Source: Bryobacter sp.
Lineage (GTDB): Bacteria > Acidobacteriota > Terriglobia > Bryobacterales > Bryobacteraceae
Reading direction: 5' to 3'
Assembly: GCA_022843625.1 (NCBI GenBank)
Contig: JALHNH010000029.1
Coordinates: 1 to 64,000 of the forward strand
Length of the DNA stretch: 64,000 nucleotides
Of this stretch, positions 27,301 through 34,766 are shown piece after piece (within the stretch, counting starts at the first letter, position 1; every line of letters starts with the position of its first letter). The translations under genes and the position numbers were made by a program. The notes beneath the pieces are model-generated. The model was not told the origin of the DNA, ran no database searches, and saw only the letters and a list, made by a program, of their open reading frames with translations.

Positions 27301-27813
27301 GAACAGGCCACCTTCCAGACTCCTTGCGATGTAGCTCCGGGTGATTCCACTCTTCGCATGACGGTGAGCGAAGGCTCCAGTACGCTCACAGTCAGTGTGT
27401 TTGCCGTCCAGCCCGGTATCTTCGAAACTACCGATTCCGCTGGCAAGCGTGTCGGCGTCGTCGTCAAAGCCGATGGCACTTACATGACTCGCGAAAACCC
27501 CGCGATTCGCGGCGAAAACCTCATCGGCTTCTTCACCGGTCTTGGCCAGACGATTACCCCGTCTTCCACCAACAACCCCGGTGCATTCAATAACTCCACT
27601 CAAGTTGCTGCCCAAATGATTATCGGCATCAACAATGAGGGAGCGCCGGTGCTCTCTGCCACGATGGCTCCTGGCCTGGTTGGCATCTACGTCGTCCAGT
27701 TCACTGTGCCGGAAAACGCAGTTACCGGTGTCGATCGTCCTTACGGTGTAGGAGCCATCGGTCTCGATGGTGCTTATGTCCCGGGCAATCCGTCACTGAT
27801 CCATATCCGTTAA
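24346..27813 (+). CDS. exported beta-propeller / Ig-repeat protein with Solibacter-type C-terminal domain
   Basis: 1155 residues. The signal peptide is MYRLSLSLLATMTFIAPVFA. The N-terminal region (about 25-370) is a YVTN-like beta-propeller (AKISPDGRRLVVLSQAVRIY, TPDGSRLVVACN). At least three Big_1/invasin-like Ig domains follow, with a Gly spacer (about 475-485): LSGVTINFSSN, QSGVTVSWQIQSGDG, LAGIAIRVEVISGDA, IAGANVTFAIQSGQA. The C-terminal domain starts ITRVANAAGFQAGLVPCGLA and ends GNPSLIHIR, like the protein at 17640-21569. It is probably a cell-surface adhesin or matrix protein exported through the Gsp system. It stands alone between two terminators. Confidence 0.85.
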   Translation: MYRLSLSLLATMTFIAPVFASNIVVLPQENSGNTTGYIYSPEPFTQIGTFAVDPLAFEAIWHPSVQKFYVLSKSLTKSITIFSGTSPYAETVSRSLPNISTAKISPDGRRLVVLSQAVRIYDTATDQEIIGVNTCGDTSCVPVDVDFSIDSNRAFVLNSNGTLVAINLGNNNIGSRLSIANGPTSMVVGPTGLIYVTAQNRLLEIDGRDALVQVGSEIQITGSNCLKPQFTPDGSRLVVACNVIGSTQIYVMDTITRTISQGVIPNTAAERFKIVSNTTALYYVGVSNTVFRGGLVSPLANPVQLDLGGSGVLTGGRYLITSDEQPSNRFFFSNVSNTLSRINLETNSLNSSIAQPTFIGPSFFTGRAQTGIPFSLITITPSQSAVQNQRGRPLVVRALDSNTRPLSGVTINFSSNATNFPFDSSAAITNKDGYATINYVAPSTTGTYTVTASTSGAQGQSFTINVTGSGSSGGGGGGGGTPGGPQPIEIVSGNGQIVPSQILTPQPLTVRVRDGAGNPQSGVTVSWQIQSGDGNVTSSSSVTDARGIAQTLYGSVLFYNDSFNQPRTAVVRASSPNGNVDFTIVSYPLSGPPPLLLPASPPNISLISPGEGTTIRVQAGTTTVGAIKASIVSGTLAGFGAPIQGVAFFGSTGNDPEQGASASCLQTNLSSAQGEASCDIVAGPKLGTSNFQVCVGNCINPGRSFNFNLEVVAGPPGLITKTQGDNQSGGPGSLTPLALRGRVTDTFGNRLAGIAIRVEVISGDANIESLSSTTNTDGDFSFLVRFGSTPGEVKIRTSAGNAVTTWTVVNNVTIGNFVKVSGDNQSAVIGRPFSTPLSVQLFDAQGRAIAGANVTFAIQSGQATLSATSAVTNSQGVATVNATAGTNPGVVSVSASAVSRVVTFSLTVLPPGPTITRVANAAGFQAGLVPCGLATVFGSNIAPNVNGVVLGNSFVGPYSLRLNNVSIEVGGRAAPIVSLANLNGQEQATFQTPCDVAPGDSTLRMTVSEGSSTLTVSVFAVQPGIFETTDSAGKRVGVVVKADGTYMTRENPAIRGENLIGFFTGLGQTITPSSTNNPGAFNNSTQVAAQMIIGINNEGAPVLSATMAPGLVGIYVVQFTVPENAVTGVDRPYGVGAIGLDGAYVPGNPSLIHIR

Positions 27814-27836
27814 GCCCGGATATCACTTACAATGCG

Positions 27837-27868
27837 AAGGCCGTCCCTCTGGGGCGGCCTTTCGCCGT
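27837..27868 (+). terminator. probable terminator hairpin
   Basis: AAGGCCGTCCC (27837-27847) pairs with GGGGCGGCCTT (27851-27861) around a 3-nt loop with one G-T pair. Only a weak T-rich run follows (TTCGCC, then TTCT). It sits between the secreted-protein gene and the kinase gene, whose ATG is only 10 bp further on, so it may act as an attenuator as well as a terminator. Confidence 0.65.
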
Positions 27869-27871
27869 TCT

Positions 27872-29476
27872 ATGAAGTCTTTCTTCCGCAAACCGGCCTT
27901 CCTCACCGCCACACTCGCGGCGATGTGGCTTGCACTTTTGCTTCTTGTTCTTCTTCAGTTCCGTTGGACCAACGAGCTTTCTGAAGCTCATCAGCAACGC
28001 CTGGAATCCACCCTCACCGCCTCATCAGAGAGCTTTCGTGCAGACTTTCAGGCAGACCTCTCTGCCGTCTGCCGCTCAGTTCAAAACCTGAGCCCCGAGA
28101 ACCCGCCCACCCTGCCGCTTTCTCCAATCCCCTTCCGCCTCTACTCTCTCGATACCCAAAACGACGCTCTCCGCCTCTGGAATCGCAACTCTGCCCGATT
28201 CGAGCCTCAGGCCTGGCCTGCATCCTGGGCTTCACTGCGGCAAGAACTCGATCAAGCCGCCGATGAATTGGCTGCCGCCTCTGCAAGGCGCTGGTTCAAT
28301 CGTCCGTGGCTGGCTTCCTCATCTCTCCCGCTCTTCTTTCGCGCCACATCATCCACCGATTCATTAGACGCAGGTCCCCGTGCCAACAGGCTGCAAGGCT
28401 TCCTCCTGATTGAGCTGGATCTCCCCGCCCTTGCCTCCCTTTACTTTCAACCGAGAAATGACCGCTCCTTTGCCGCCAGTGGGCTTGAAGTCCGCACCAT
28501 CGTAAGCTTCCTCGATACCCCCGTCTTTGACTCCCAGCCCGCGGTTACTCGATTGCCGGGTAAAACTCAAGGCTTGGATCTTCTCACGCCCTCACCGTCC
28601 GCACCGCGCTTCCATCTGCGTCCACTGGGCGATGAAAGTCCCTGGCAACTTCGCATCGAGCATCGCGCCGGCTCTCTCGATACAGCCGTGGCAGCTCTGC
28701 GTTTTCGTAACCTTGCCGCAGGTCTTGGAGTCTCGTCGGTGCTCTTTGCTGGCATCGTTTTTCTCATCCTCACCCTCAGGCGAGCCGAGCAACTCTCCAA
28801 GCTCCAAACCGGTTTTGTTGCCGGCTTCTCCCATGAACTGCGCACCCCAGTCACCGCCATTTGCATGATGGCGGAAAATCTCCGCGATGGCCTGCCTTCA
28901 GCCCCCGGGGATGTCAGCCACTACGGGCAACTCATGCTTGACCAGGGCCATCGTCTGCGTTCCCGCATCGAGGACATTCTCGCCTTCGCTGCGGGCCGCA
29001 ATCTCACTGTCGACCTCAAGCCCCTCCCTCTCGCTCAAGTGATCCAGTCTGTCCTGATCGAAGAAGCCACTCTCCTCAAGGGCTTCGAAATCGACACCAG
29101 CATCCCACAGGCGCTCCCCCCGGTTCTTGCCGATCTGCCTTCTCTCAAATCAGTCCTGATCAATCTCATTTCAAACTCTGCCAAGTACGCTCGCGAAGGT
29201 GCATATATCGGCATCAAGGCAATCGAGTCTTCTCCGGGTACCGTTTCAGTAACAATTTCAGACCGTGGGCCAGGAATCGCTCCTGCCGATCTCCCTTTTC
29301 TCTTCGAACCCTTCTTCCGCGGTAAAGACGCCCGCGCCTCCGGCGTTCCGGGTTCTGGCCTCGGCCTCCATCTGGTTCAATCGCGGGTCGAAGCAATGGG
29401 CGGCAAACTAAGCCTTGAATCCACACCCGGGCAGGGAACTGCCATCACTCTTCAATTGAGGTCGAAACCTGCATGA
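27872..29476 (+). CDS. membrane sensor histidine kinase
   Basis: 534 residues. Two transmembrane helices (about 10-30, FLTATLAAMWLALLLLVLLQ, and about 284-304, GLGVSSVLFAGIVFLILTLR) enclose a periplasmic sensor domain of about 250 residues with no family I recognise. The H-box is FSHELRTPVTAI with the phosphorylated His at about 321. The N-box is NLISNSAKYA, and the G-boxes are DRGPGIAP and GSGLGLHLV. It works with the response regulator, whose ATG overlaps its stop by 4 nt. Confidence 0.95.
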   Translation: MKSFFRKPAFLTATLAAMWLALLLLVLLQFRWTNELSEAHQQRLESTLTASSESFRADFQADLSAVCRSVQNLSPENPPTLPLSPIPFRLYSLDTQNDALRLWNRNSARFEPQAWPASWASLRQELDQAADELAAASARRWFNRPWLASSSLPLFFRATSSTDSLDAGPRANRLQGFLLIELDLPALASLYFQPRNDRSFAASGLEVRTIVSFLDTPVFDSQPAVTRLPGKTQGLDLLTPSPSAPRFHLRPLGDESPWQLRIEHRAGSLDTAVAALRFRNLAAGLGVSSVLFAGIVFLILTLRRAEQLSKLQTGFVAGFSHELRTPVTAICMMAENLRDGLPSAPGDVSHYGQLMLDQGHRLRSRIEDILAFAAGRNLTVDLKPLPLAQVIQSVLIEEATLLKGFEIDTSIPQALPPVLADLPSLKSVLINLISNSAKYAREGAYIGIKAIESSPGTVSVTISDRGPGIAPADLPFLFEPFFRGKDARASGVPGSGLGLHLVQSRVEAMGGKLSLESTPGQGTAITLQLRSKPA

Positions 29477-30165
29477 CGCCACATCTGCTTCTGGTAGAGG
29501 ACGAAGAAGCCATCTCGCTTCCCCTTCGTGACCGGCTCGTTCGTAATGGCTACACGGTCGACGTAGCTATGGATGGCCATACAGCGCTGGATCTCGCCAC
29601 AACTGCTGTTTATCAGCTGATCCTGCTCGACATCCAACTCCCCGGCAAGAGTGGCCTCGACGTTTGCCGTGACCTCCGTCAGCGCGGCATCCAGACTCCG
29701 ATCCTCATGCTCACGGCCTTCGGCGAAACCACCGACAAAGTACTTGGCCTCAAGCTGGGCGCGGACGATTACCTTGCCAAACCCTTCGACAATGCCGAGC
29801 TTCTCGCTCGCATCGAAGCCCTGCTGCGCCGTGCCGCTCCCGCTCCTTCCACCATCCTTGCCATAGGCCCCATTCGCATCGATCTTCGTGCGGCAACGGT
29901 GCAACTCAACGGCCAGCCTGTCACGCTTTCGGCCCGCGAGTTTCAGGTGCTGGCTTACTTCGCCGCGCGTCCTGGTGTTCTCGTCACCAGAGAAGAACTC
30001 CTTACCGAAGTGTGGGGCTACGACCCGCAAATGTCTACCCGCACCGTCGACGTCCACATCGGCTGGCTTCGTCAAAAACTCGAACAAGACCCCAAGAACC
30101 CCACTCTGTTTGTCACTCGTATCGGTCTCGGTTATCAATTTGTTCCGCCTGTAAAGGCAGTGTAA
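29473..30165 (+). CDS. OmpR/PhoB-family response regulator
   Basis: 230 residues. The receiver domain (1-118) has acidic pocket residues LVEDEE, phospho-acceptor D53 in LLDIQLPGKSG, a Thr switch in MLTAFGE and Lys in YLAKPFD. The C-terminal winged helix (about 135-227) carries LSAREFQVLAYFA, STRTVDVHIGWLRQKL and TRIGLGYQF. It is the partner of the upstream kinase. The LTxxQ protein and peroxidase genes that follow are likely members of its regulon. Confidence 0.96.
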   Translation: MTPHLLLVEDEEAISLPLRDRLVRNGYTVDVAMDGHTALDLATTAVYQLILLDIQLPGKSGLDVCRDLRQRGIQTPILMLTAFGETTDKVLGLKLGADDYLAKPFDNAELLARIEALLRRAAPAPSTILAIGPIRIDLRAATVQLNGQPVTLSAREFQVLAYFAARPGVLVTREELLTEVWGYDPQMSTRTVDVHIGWLRQKLEQDPKNPTLFVTRIGLGYQFVPPVKAV

Positions 30166-30174
30166 AAATCGTTT

Positions 30175-30192
30175 TGCCGTCTCTTTACGGCA
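30175..30192. promoter_or_regulatory. inverted repeat between response regulator and LTxxQ gene
   Basis: TGCCGT-6 nt-ACGGCA, a perfect 6-bp dyad in the 76-bp gap after the response-regulator stop. No T-tract follows, so it is more likely an operator or mRNA hairpin than a terminator. Its place before a likely target gene makes a regulator site possible. Confidence 0.35.
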
Positions 30193-30241
30193 GAGTACTG
30201 GATTGCTTGCGTCCTAGCAATCAAGATGAAAGGAAGCTACT

Positions 30242-30667
30242 GTGCGCACTCTGATATTCTTCTTCAGCCTCGTTCTCCTCCTCAGCGGACAACCCCCGCG
30301 AGGCCGCCATCACGACGACGAATCCTTCGCCGAACGTCGCGTCCATGACCTCACCCGCCGCTTCGATCTCACCGAGTCGCAGCGCCGCCAGGCCCTTACG
30401 ATCTTCACTGAAGCCGACCGCAGCGCCGAGCCTCTCGAAGATCGTCTTGAACAGGCTCGCCGCAACCTTCGCGAAGCCACTCATCGCAATGCCAACAATG
30501 CCGAAATCGACCAGCTCGCTGGCATCATCGGCAATCTCATCGGCCAACTAGAGGCGATCAACGCCAAAGCCGACACTGCATTTCACAACACGCTTACCGA
30601 CAAACAGCGTGAAGTATTTCCCCGGGGACCCAGAGGCCGCAAAGGCCCGCCACGCCCCCCCAGATAA
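30242..30667 (+). CDS. periplasmic LTxxQ-motif (Spy/CpxP-like) protein
   Basis: 141 residues. The GTG start is preceded by AGGAAG at good spacing. A signal sequence (MRTLIFFFSLVLLLSG) precedes a His/Arg/Asp-rich start and a helical domain with two motifs, LTESQ and LTDKQ. These are the signature of the Spy/CpxP/CnrX-like family of periplasmic chaperones and metal-stress sensors. The tail is Arg/Pro/Gly-rich. Position after a two-component system matches the Cpx-like arrangement, so a role in envelope or metal stress is likely. Confidence 0.8.
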   Translation: MRTLIFFFSLVLLLSGQPPRGRHHDDESFAERRVHDLTRRFDLTESQRRQALTIFTEADRSAEPLEDRLEQARRNLREATHRNANNAEIDQLAGIIGNLIGQLEAINAKADTAFHNTLTDKQREVFPRGPRGRKGPPRPPR

Positions 30668-30683
30668 GTCCGGGAGGACTCAA

Positions 30684-32447
30684 ATGTTCTACAAACTCTC
30701 TTTCTGCCTTGCATTCTTCGCCGCCGTCGCACTCCAGGCTCAGCCGTCGCTGAAGTCCATTCCCGTGCCCCAGCCCATTAATGTCGATCAGTTCATTCGC
30801 GACCGCGCTGCGCTCACCCTGCTCGGCAAGGCCCTGTTCTGGGATATGCAACTGGGCTCCGACGGCCGCACCGCCTGCGCCACCTGCCACTTCCACGCAG
30901 GTGCCGACCACCGTTCCCAGCACCAGCTCACTGCTCCTCTCAACGCCACCCTTACCTCATCAGACTTCCCCTTCCACGCCCTCTCAGACCCCACTGACAA
31001 TAGCTCCACCGTACTGCGCAGTAACTCCAGCATCTATGGCTCAGCCGGCACCTTCCGCCGCAAGTTCACATCGATTAATTTTTCGAACGGCACCGATGAT
31101 GGCTACGATCTCTCAGACGTTGCCAGCTTTGCTCTCGACGGTCTCAACCTCCGCCAGGTCACCACTCGCAATTCCCCTTCTGTAATTAATGCGGTTTTCA
31201 ACGCAAGGAACTTCTGGGATGGCCGTGCACAAAATGTCTTCAATGGCAGTAGCCCCTCTGGCATTGCCGATAGCGCCGCCACCGTGTTGGTTTATCGCGA
31301 CGGCCAACTGCTATCGGAAAAAGTAAATTCTGCCAACGCAAGCCTCGCCTCTCAAGCCGTTGGCCCACCCACCAACAATGTCGAGATGTCTTATGACGGC
31401 CTCAAATGGCCCACACTCGGTCAGCGCATGCTTACCCTCCGCCCGCTGGCCCATCAGCGCGTGGCAGTTGACGATAGTGTTCTGGGCCCCTTCGTGAACT
31501 CAAACGCCAAAGGCCTCCATCCCTCCATCACTTACGGCAGCCTGGTGCAGACCGCTTTCGCACCCGAATACTGGCAGTCTCCCGAAGGCCGCGATGGCTT
31601 TTCACAGGCAGAAGTGAATTTCGCCCTCTTCTTCGGCCTAGCTCTTCAGCAATACCAGTCCACCCTGGTCTCGGATGATTCCCCCTTCGACCGCTTTGCC
31701 TCAGGCGATACCACCGCCATGACCCAGCAACAGATCATGGGCCTCAACCTCTTCCGGGGTCGCGCAGAATGCAACACTTGCCACAGCGGTCCTGAATTTA
31801 CTGCTGCCTCTGTCGGCGCACTGCTGAACAATGGCGGCCGGGGCGGCCCACCGAATGCCGGTCCCGATACGGGCTTCTTCCGCACTGGCGTCTCTCCCCT
31901 TGAGGCTGACCTGGGGCTCGGCGGCGTTGACGATTTTGGGAATCCTCTTTCCAGAAACCCGAATGCGCCTAACGTCCAGGGTGCCTTCAAGACTCCCGGC
32001 CTTCGCAACATCGAATTCACCGGCCCCTACTTCCACAACGGTGGTCAGGCAACCCTCGAACAAGTGATGGAATTCTACAATCGCGGCGGAGACTTTCCCG
32101 CCGGCGGCCTGGGCCCCAGCGTCCGCAGGCTCAATCTCAATGCCAATCAGCGCGCAGCCCTGGTCGCCTTCATGAAGGCTCTGTCTGATGATCGTGTCAA
32201 ATTCCAGCGCGCCCCCTTCGACCATCCGGAGCTCTGTATTCCTAATGGCCACACCAACTCCGCCCAGACCACAGACGCTCGCTTTACCTTTAGCGCCGAT
32301 GAGAACTGGGTTGCCATCCCGGCTATCGGCAAAGCCGGCGCTGAAGCCCCACTACAGACTTTCGACGAAATGCTCGAAGGCGTCGGAAACGATGGCTCAA
32401 GGGCCAACCACCTATCTCAAGCATGCCCGGTCAATCCGGCAAATTGA
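30684..32447 (+). CDS. di-haem cytochrome c peroxidase family protein
   Basis: 587 residues. ATG 30684 has a good GGGAGG site and gives the signal peptide MFYKLSFCLAFFAAVALQAQ; an earlier in-frame ATG overlaps the preceding gene. Two haem-c motifs are seen, CATCH at 65-69 and CNTCH at about 363-367, plus the family segment FKTPGLRNIEFTGPYFHNGG. It belongs to the bacterial CcpA/MauG superfamily, periplasmic enzymes that reduce peroxide or carry out radical modifications. It is longer than classical CCP (about 320-350 residues), with an extended middle and C-terminal region. Its 3' end overlaps the convergent SET gene by 17 nt. Confidence 0.9.
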   Translation: MFYKLSFCLAFFAAVALQAQPSLKSIPVPQPINVDQFIRDRAALTLLGKALFWDMQLGSDGRTACATCHFHAGADHRSQHQLTAPLNATLTSSDFPFHALSDPTDNSSTVLRSNSSIYGSAGTFRRKFTSINFSNGTDDGYDLSDVASFALDGLNLRQVTTRNSPSVINAVFNARNFWDGRAQNVFNGSSPSGIADSAATVLVYRDGQLLSEKVNSANASLASQAVGPPTNNVEMSYDGLKWPTLGQRMLTLRPLAHQRVAVDDSVLGPFVNSNAKGLHPSITYGSLVQTAFAPEYWQSPEGRDGFSQAEVNFALFFGLALQQYQSTLVSDDSPFDRFASGDTTAMTQQQIMGLNLFRGRAECNTCHSGPEFTAASVGALLNNGGRGGPPNAGPDTGFFRTGVSPLEADLGLGGVDDFGNPLSRNPNAPNVQGAFKTPGLRNIEFTGPYFHNGGQATLEQVMEFYNRGGDFPAGGLGPSVRRLNLNANQRAALVAFMKALSDDRVKFQRAPFDHPELCIPNGHTNSAQTTDARFTFSADENWVAIPAIGKAGAEAPLQTFDEMLEGVGNDGSRANHLSQACPVNPAN

Positions 32448-32931
32448 GATAACCCCGGCAAGCGGGCGAGTCACACCGGCACTCCACCAGCGGATAATTC
32501 CCGCGGATCCGGTAGTCGATAAACAATTCCTCGCCCGCTTCAATTTTCTTGACACTCACCAGCCAGATGTGGCCCCGCCCCACCTTTGCATACAAATTCG
32601 GCTCACAGCTATGGTTGATGTACTCCGCTCCGCTGCCACCAATTGCTCCGTCCAGCCCAATTCGCTTTGTCAACGCAAAGATATAAAGGTTGGGCCGAAT
32701 CATCCTTCGCTGCACTTCGGCACGGTTGATCCTCTGTCCCGTGTATTCAATGACCCGCCGCCTGGTTGGGATATCGGTTTTGGCATAGACTCCCCAGCGG
32801 TGTATCTTGGATGGCCCGTATCGTAAAGGAAAGCGGCAATCCTTCCGCGAAATTTTCGGAACGGCATCCGGGCCACCAGGCATCAGAACTTCCCGCACAA
32901 ATGCAGTGAGTTCTGGCCTAGACTTTGCCAA
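32431..32931 (-). CDS. SET-domain protein lysine methyltransferase
   Basis: 166 residues. SET-N is SKIHRWGVYAKTDI, the cofactor/pseudoknot motif is GAEYINHSCEPN (NHSC at 106-109), and the catalytic-type Tyr is at 140 in GEELFIDYRI. A post-SET zinc-type cluster CRCDSPACRGYL has three Cys. All core elements are present, so an active lysine methyltransferase is likely. The start is TTG 32931 with GGAGG 5 nt upstream (TTG 32934 is too close to it). The start lies inside the last codons of the repeat-protein gene, so translation is coupled. The obvious candidate substrate is the lysine of that protein's repeats. Confidence 0.85.
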   Translation of the reverse strand: MAKSRPELTAFVREVLMPGGPDAVPKISRKDCRFPLRYGPSKIHRWGVYAKTDIPTRRRVIEYTGQRINRAEVQRRMIRPNLYIFALTKRIGLDGAIGGSGAEYINHSCEPNLYAKVGRGHIWLVSVKKIEAGEELFIDYRIRGNYPLVECRCDSPACRGYLNLPD

Positions 32932-33886
32932 CAATTCCTCCCTGGTTTTGAGATCCCTTTACGTTACTCTGCGGAGTGGATCCAGTTTTCCCTGGTATGT
33001 CGATAATCGAATTGTTTGGCCCGGGAGGATACGGGAAAGGACCTCCACCCTGCCCCCCCGGCGTCTCTTGCCCAGCCTTCCCGCCGAAGCCTCCGCCTTT
33101 GGCGGCTTGCCCACCATTGCCTCCACCTTGCCCAGTCTTCCCGCCGAAGCCTCCGCCTTTGGCGGCTTGCCCACCATAGCCTGCACCTTGCCCGGTCTTC
33201 CCGCCGAAGCCTCCGCCTTTGGCGGCTTGCCCACTATAGCCTCCACCTTTGGCGGCTTGCCCGCCATACCCTCCACCTTTGGCGGCTTGCCCGCCATACC
33301 CTCCACCTTTGGCGGCTTGCCCGCCATACCCTCCACCTTTGGCGGCTTGCCCGCCATAGCCTCCACCTTTGGCGGCTTGCCCGCCATAGCCTCCACCTTT
33401 AGCCGCTTGCTCACCAGAGCCGCCCCATTTATGTCCGGTTGATGAATCAATTTCCTGCTGCTGCTTCCCCTCAAACGGCGGAGGCTCATATCCGCCCTTC
33501 ATATAGTTTTCGTGCGAAGGATTGTAGTAGCCAAACGGATCCCAGCAATTGTTCATAGGGTTGCCGCCTTGCTTGCCATTCCCCTTACCAGAACTATCCA
33601 CAGTAGGCAGTGTCAACTTCATACTTGGGTAAGGGTCGTAACACAGAAGGGTCGCAATTGTCTGTCCACCCTCATCCACTCGCCCGTCTGCAAATCCAAG
33701 TGCACTTCGCTGAAACTGGACAATTGCAGCCTCAGTCAACAGGCCGCACAGCCCGTCAAGTATCAATTCTTTGGCGGGACCGCCATTTGATTTCGGTACA
33801 CAATTTAGCAAGTACTGCACCGTCAGTACATCTACAGAGCGGTTTTTGCCGCCTTTTCCCACGGCCCCGCTAATTGACTTTGGCAT
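32918..33886 (-). CDS. peptidoglycan-binding-like protein with Gln-Ala-Ala-Lys-Gly repeats
   Basis: 322 residues. ATG 33886 has GGAGG 8 nt upstream, better than GTG 33895. The N-terminal domain (about 1-90: SISGAVGKGGKNRSVDVLTV, LILDGLCGLLTEAAIVQFQ, GRVDEGGQTIATLL) resembles PG_binding_1-type domains. After a linker come six 10-residue repeats (GQAAKGGGYG type) and three 20-residue repeats (QAAKGGGFGGKTGQ type). A Pro/Gly-rich tail ends the protein. No signal peptide is visible. Each repeat carries one lysine in a small-residue context, like histone-tail lysines. The gene overlaps the SET methyltransferase gene. Confidence 0.8.
   Translation of the reverse strand: MPKSISGAVGKGGKNRSVDVLTVQYLLNCVPKSNGGPAKELILDGLCGLLTEAAIVQFQRSALGFADGRVDEGGQTIATLLCYDPYPSMKLTLPTVDSSGKGNGKQGGNPMNNCWDPFGYYNPSHENYMKGGYEPPPFEGKQQQEIDSSTGHKWGGSGEQAAKGGGYGGQAAKGGGYGGQAAKGGGYGGQAAKGGGYGGQAAKGGGYGGQAAKGGGYSGQAAKGGGFGGKTGQGAGYGGQAAKGGGFGGKTGQGGGNGGQAAKGGGFGGKAGQETPGGQGGGPFPYPPGPNNSIIDIPGKTGSTPQSNVKGSQNQGGIVGKV
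33061..33420 (-). repeat. coding tandem repeats, 30 bp x 6 and 60 bp x 3
   Basis: 33241-33420 holds six nearly identical 30-bp units (CTCCACCTTTGGCGGCTTGC core on the plus strand). 33061-33240 holds three diverged 60-bp units containing the same core once each. Nine copies of the Gln-Ala-Ala-Lys coding core result. Third-position identity indicates recent slippage or unequal exchange. The array has no stop in several frames, which produces spurious open frames on both strands. Confidence 0.93.
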
Positions 33887-33945
33887 CGCATGCACCTCCA
33901 GTGCAAAGCAATTGTAATCCGTAGTTCAATTCACTTCAAGGCCTT

Positions 33946-34725
33946 TCAGACCTTAAGCGCCAGCGTAGCCACCGTTGTCGGACTCAACCGGTTTAATGGT
34001 GTCGCCTCCTCTTCCCACCAGTCTTCATAGAGTCCGGCCAGCAAAAAGCCCGCTTTCAATTGCCCGCCAATCTGCACTTCAAGCGAATGTCCAAACTCGA
34101 AGGCCGCCCCGTGAGAGATCTCCTCTTTCCGCTTTTCGCTCTCCCCCCGCTGTTCAATGTCGGAGTAGGGCAGCCGGTACTGTGCAATTAAATTCCCACT
34201 GATCCCCGCCTCGGCATGATCGAAGAGAAAGAAACTCGGATTTAAGAATCCTGACATCAGCCGTCCGCCTGGTCGCAATACCCTGAAGCATTCACGCCAC
34301 ACCACTTCCACATCGGGAACAAATACGTTTGAAGTTGGGTGAAAAATCAAGTCGAAGCTCGCATCTCGAAACTGGGATAGATCCGCCATATCCCCTCTAA
34401 CGCACTCAATATCGAGCCCGTCGCGGTCCGCCACCTGACGGTCCTTCAACAGCTGTTCTTCCGACAAGTCGAAGCTGACAACCCTCGCCCCGATCGCCGC
34501 GAGCACAGGAGCCTGCTGGCCTCCGCCAGAAGCCAGACACAACACGTCTTTACCGGCTAAATCCCCCAACCAATCCTTTGGTACAGACCGAAGTGGAGTC
34601 AAGATCAACTCCCAGTCTCCACCCCGTGCCCTTGAAATGATTTCTGAATCTACCGGATTTGTCCAACGGCTACCCTCGAGTGATTCCTGATTCCAAGCCG
34701 CCCGGTTGTGTGCCAATACATTCAT
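33946..34725 (-). CDS. class I SAM-dependent methyltransferase
   Basis: 259 residues. Motif I is VLCLASGGGQQAPVLAAIG, motif II acidic SFDLSEEQ, and motif III region DMADLSQFRDASFDLIFHPT, followed by FRVLRPGGRLMSGF. The fold is a Methyltransf_11/25-type Rossmann domain with a C-terminal cap; the substrate is unknown. ATG 34725 (MNVLAHNRAAWNQES, a frequent start for this family) is preferred to TTG 34734. Gaps of 41 and 50 bp to its neighbours suggest one transcript with the NlpC-like and repeat-protein genes. Confidence 0.85.
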   Translation of the reverse strand: MNVLAHNRAAWNQESLEGSRWTNPVDSEIISRARGGDWELILTPLRSVPKDWLGDLAGKDVLCLASGGGQQAPVLAAIGARVVSFDLSEEQLLKDRQVADRDGLDIECVRGDMADLSQFRDASFDLIFHPTSNVFVPDVEVVWRECFRVLRPGGRLMSGFLNPSFFLFDHAEAGISGNLIAQYRLPYSDIEQRGESEKRKEEISHGAAFEFGHSLEVQIGGQLKAGFLLAGLYEDWWEEEATPLNRLSPTTVATLALKV

Positions 34726-34766
34726 GTAAGCCAACCCCGAGTCTAGACTATGCCATTCACGCCAGC

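Noticed and set aside
33061..33420. 30-bp repeats resembling a CRISPR array
   Set aside because: The units are directly adjacent with no unique spacers, they keep a coding frame, and the translation is a regular Gly/Ala/Lys repeat.
32959..33489. Second minus-strand frame through the repeats with a regular Gly-Lys-Pro-Pro-Lys-Val pattern
   Set aside because: It follows automatically from a stop-free 30-bp repeat. It has no family-like N-terminus, while the other frame has a recognisable domain and a ribosome site.
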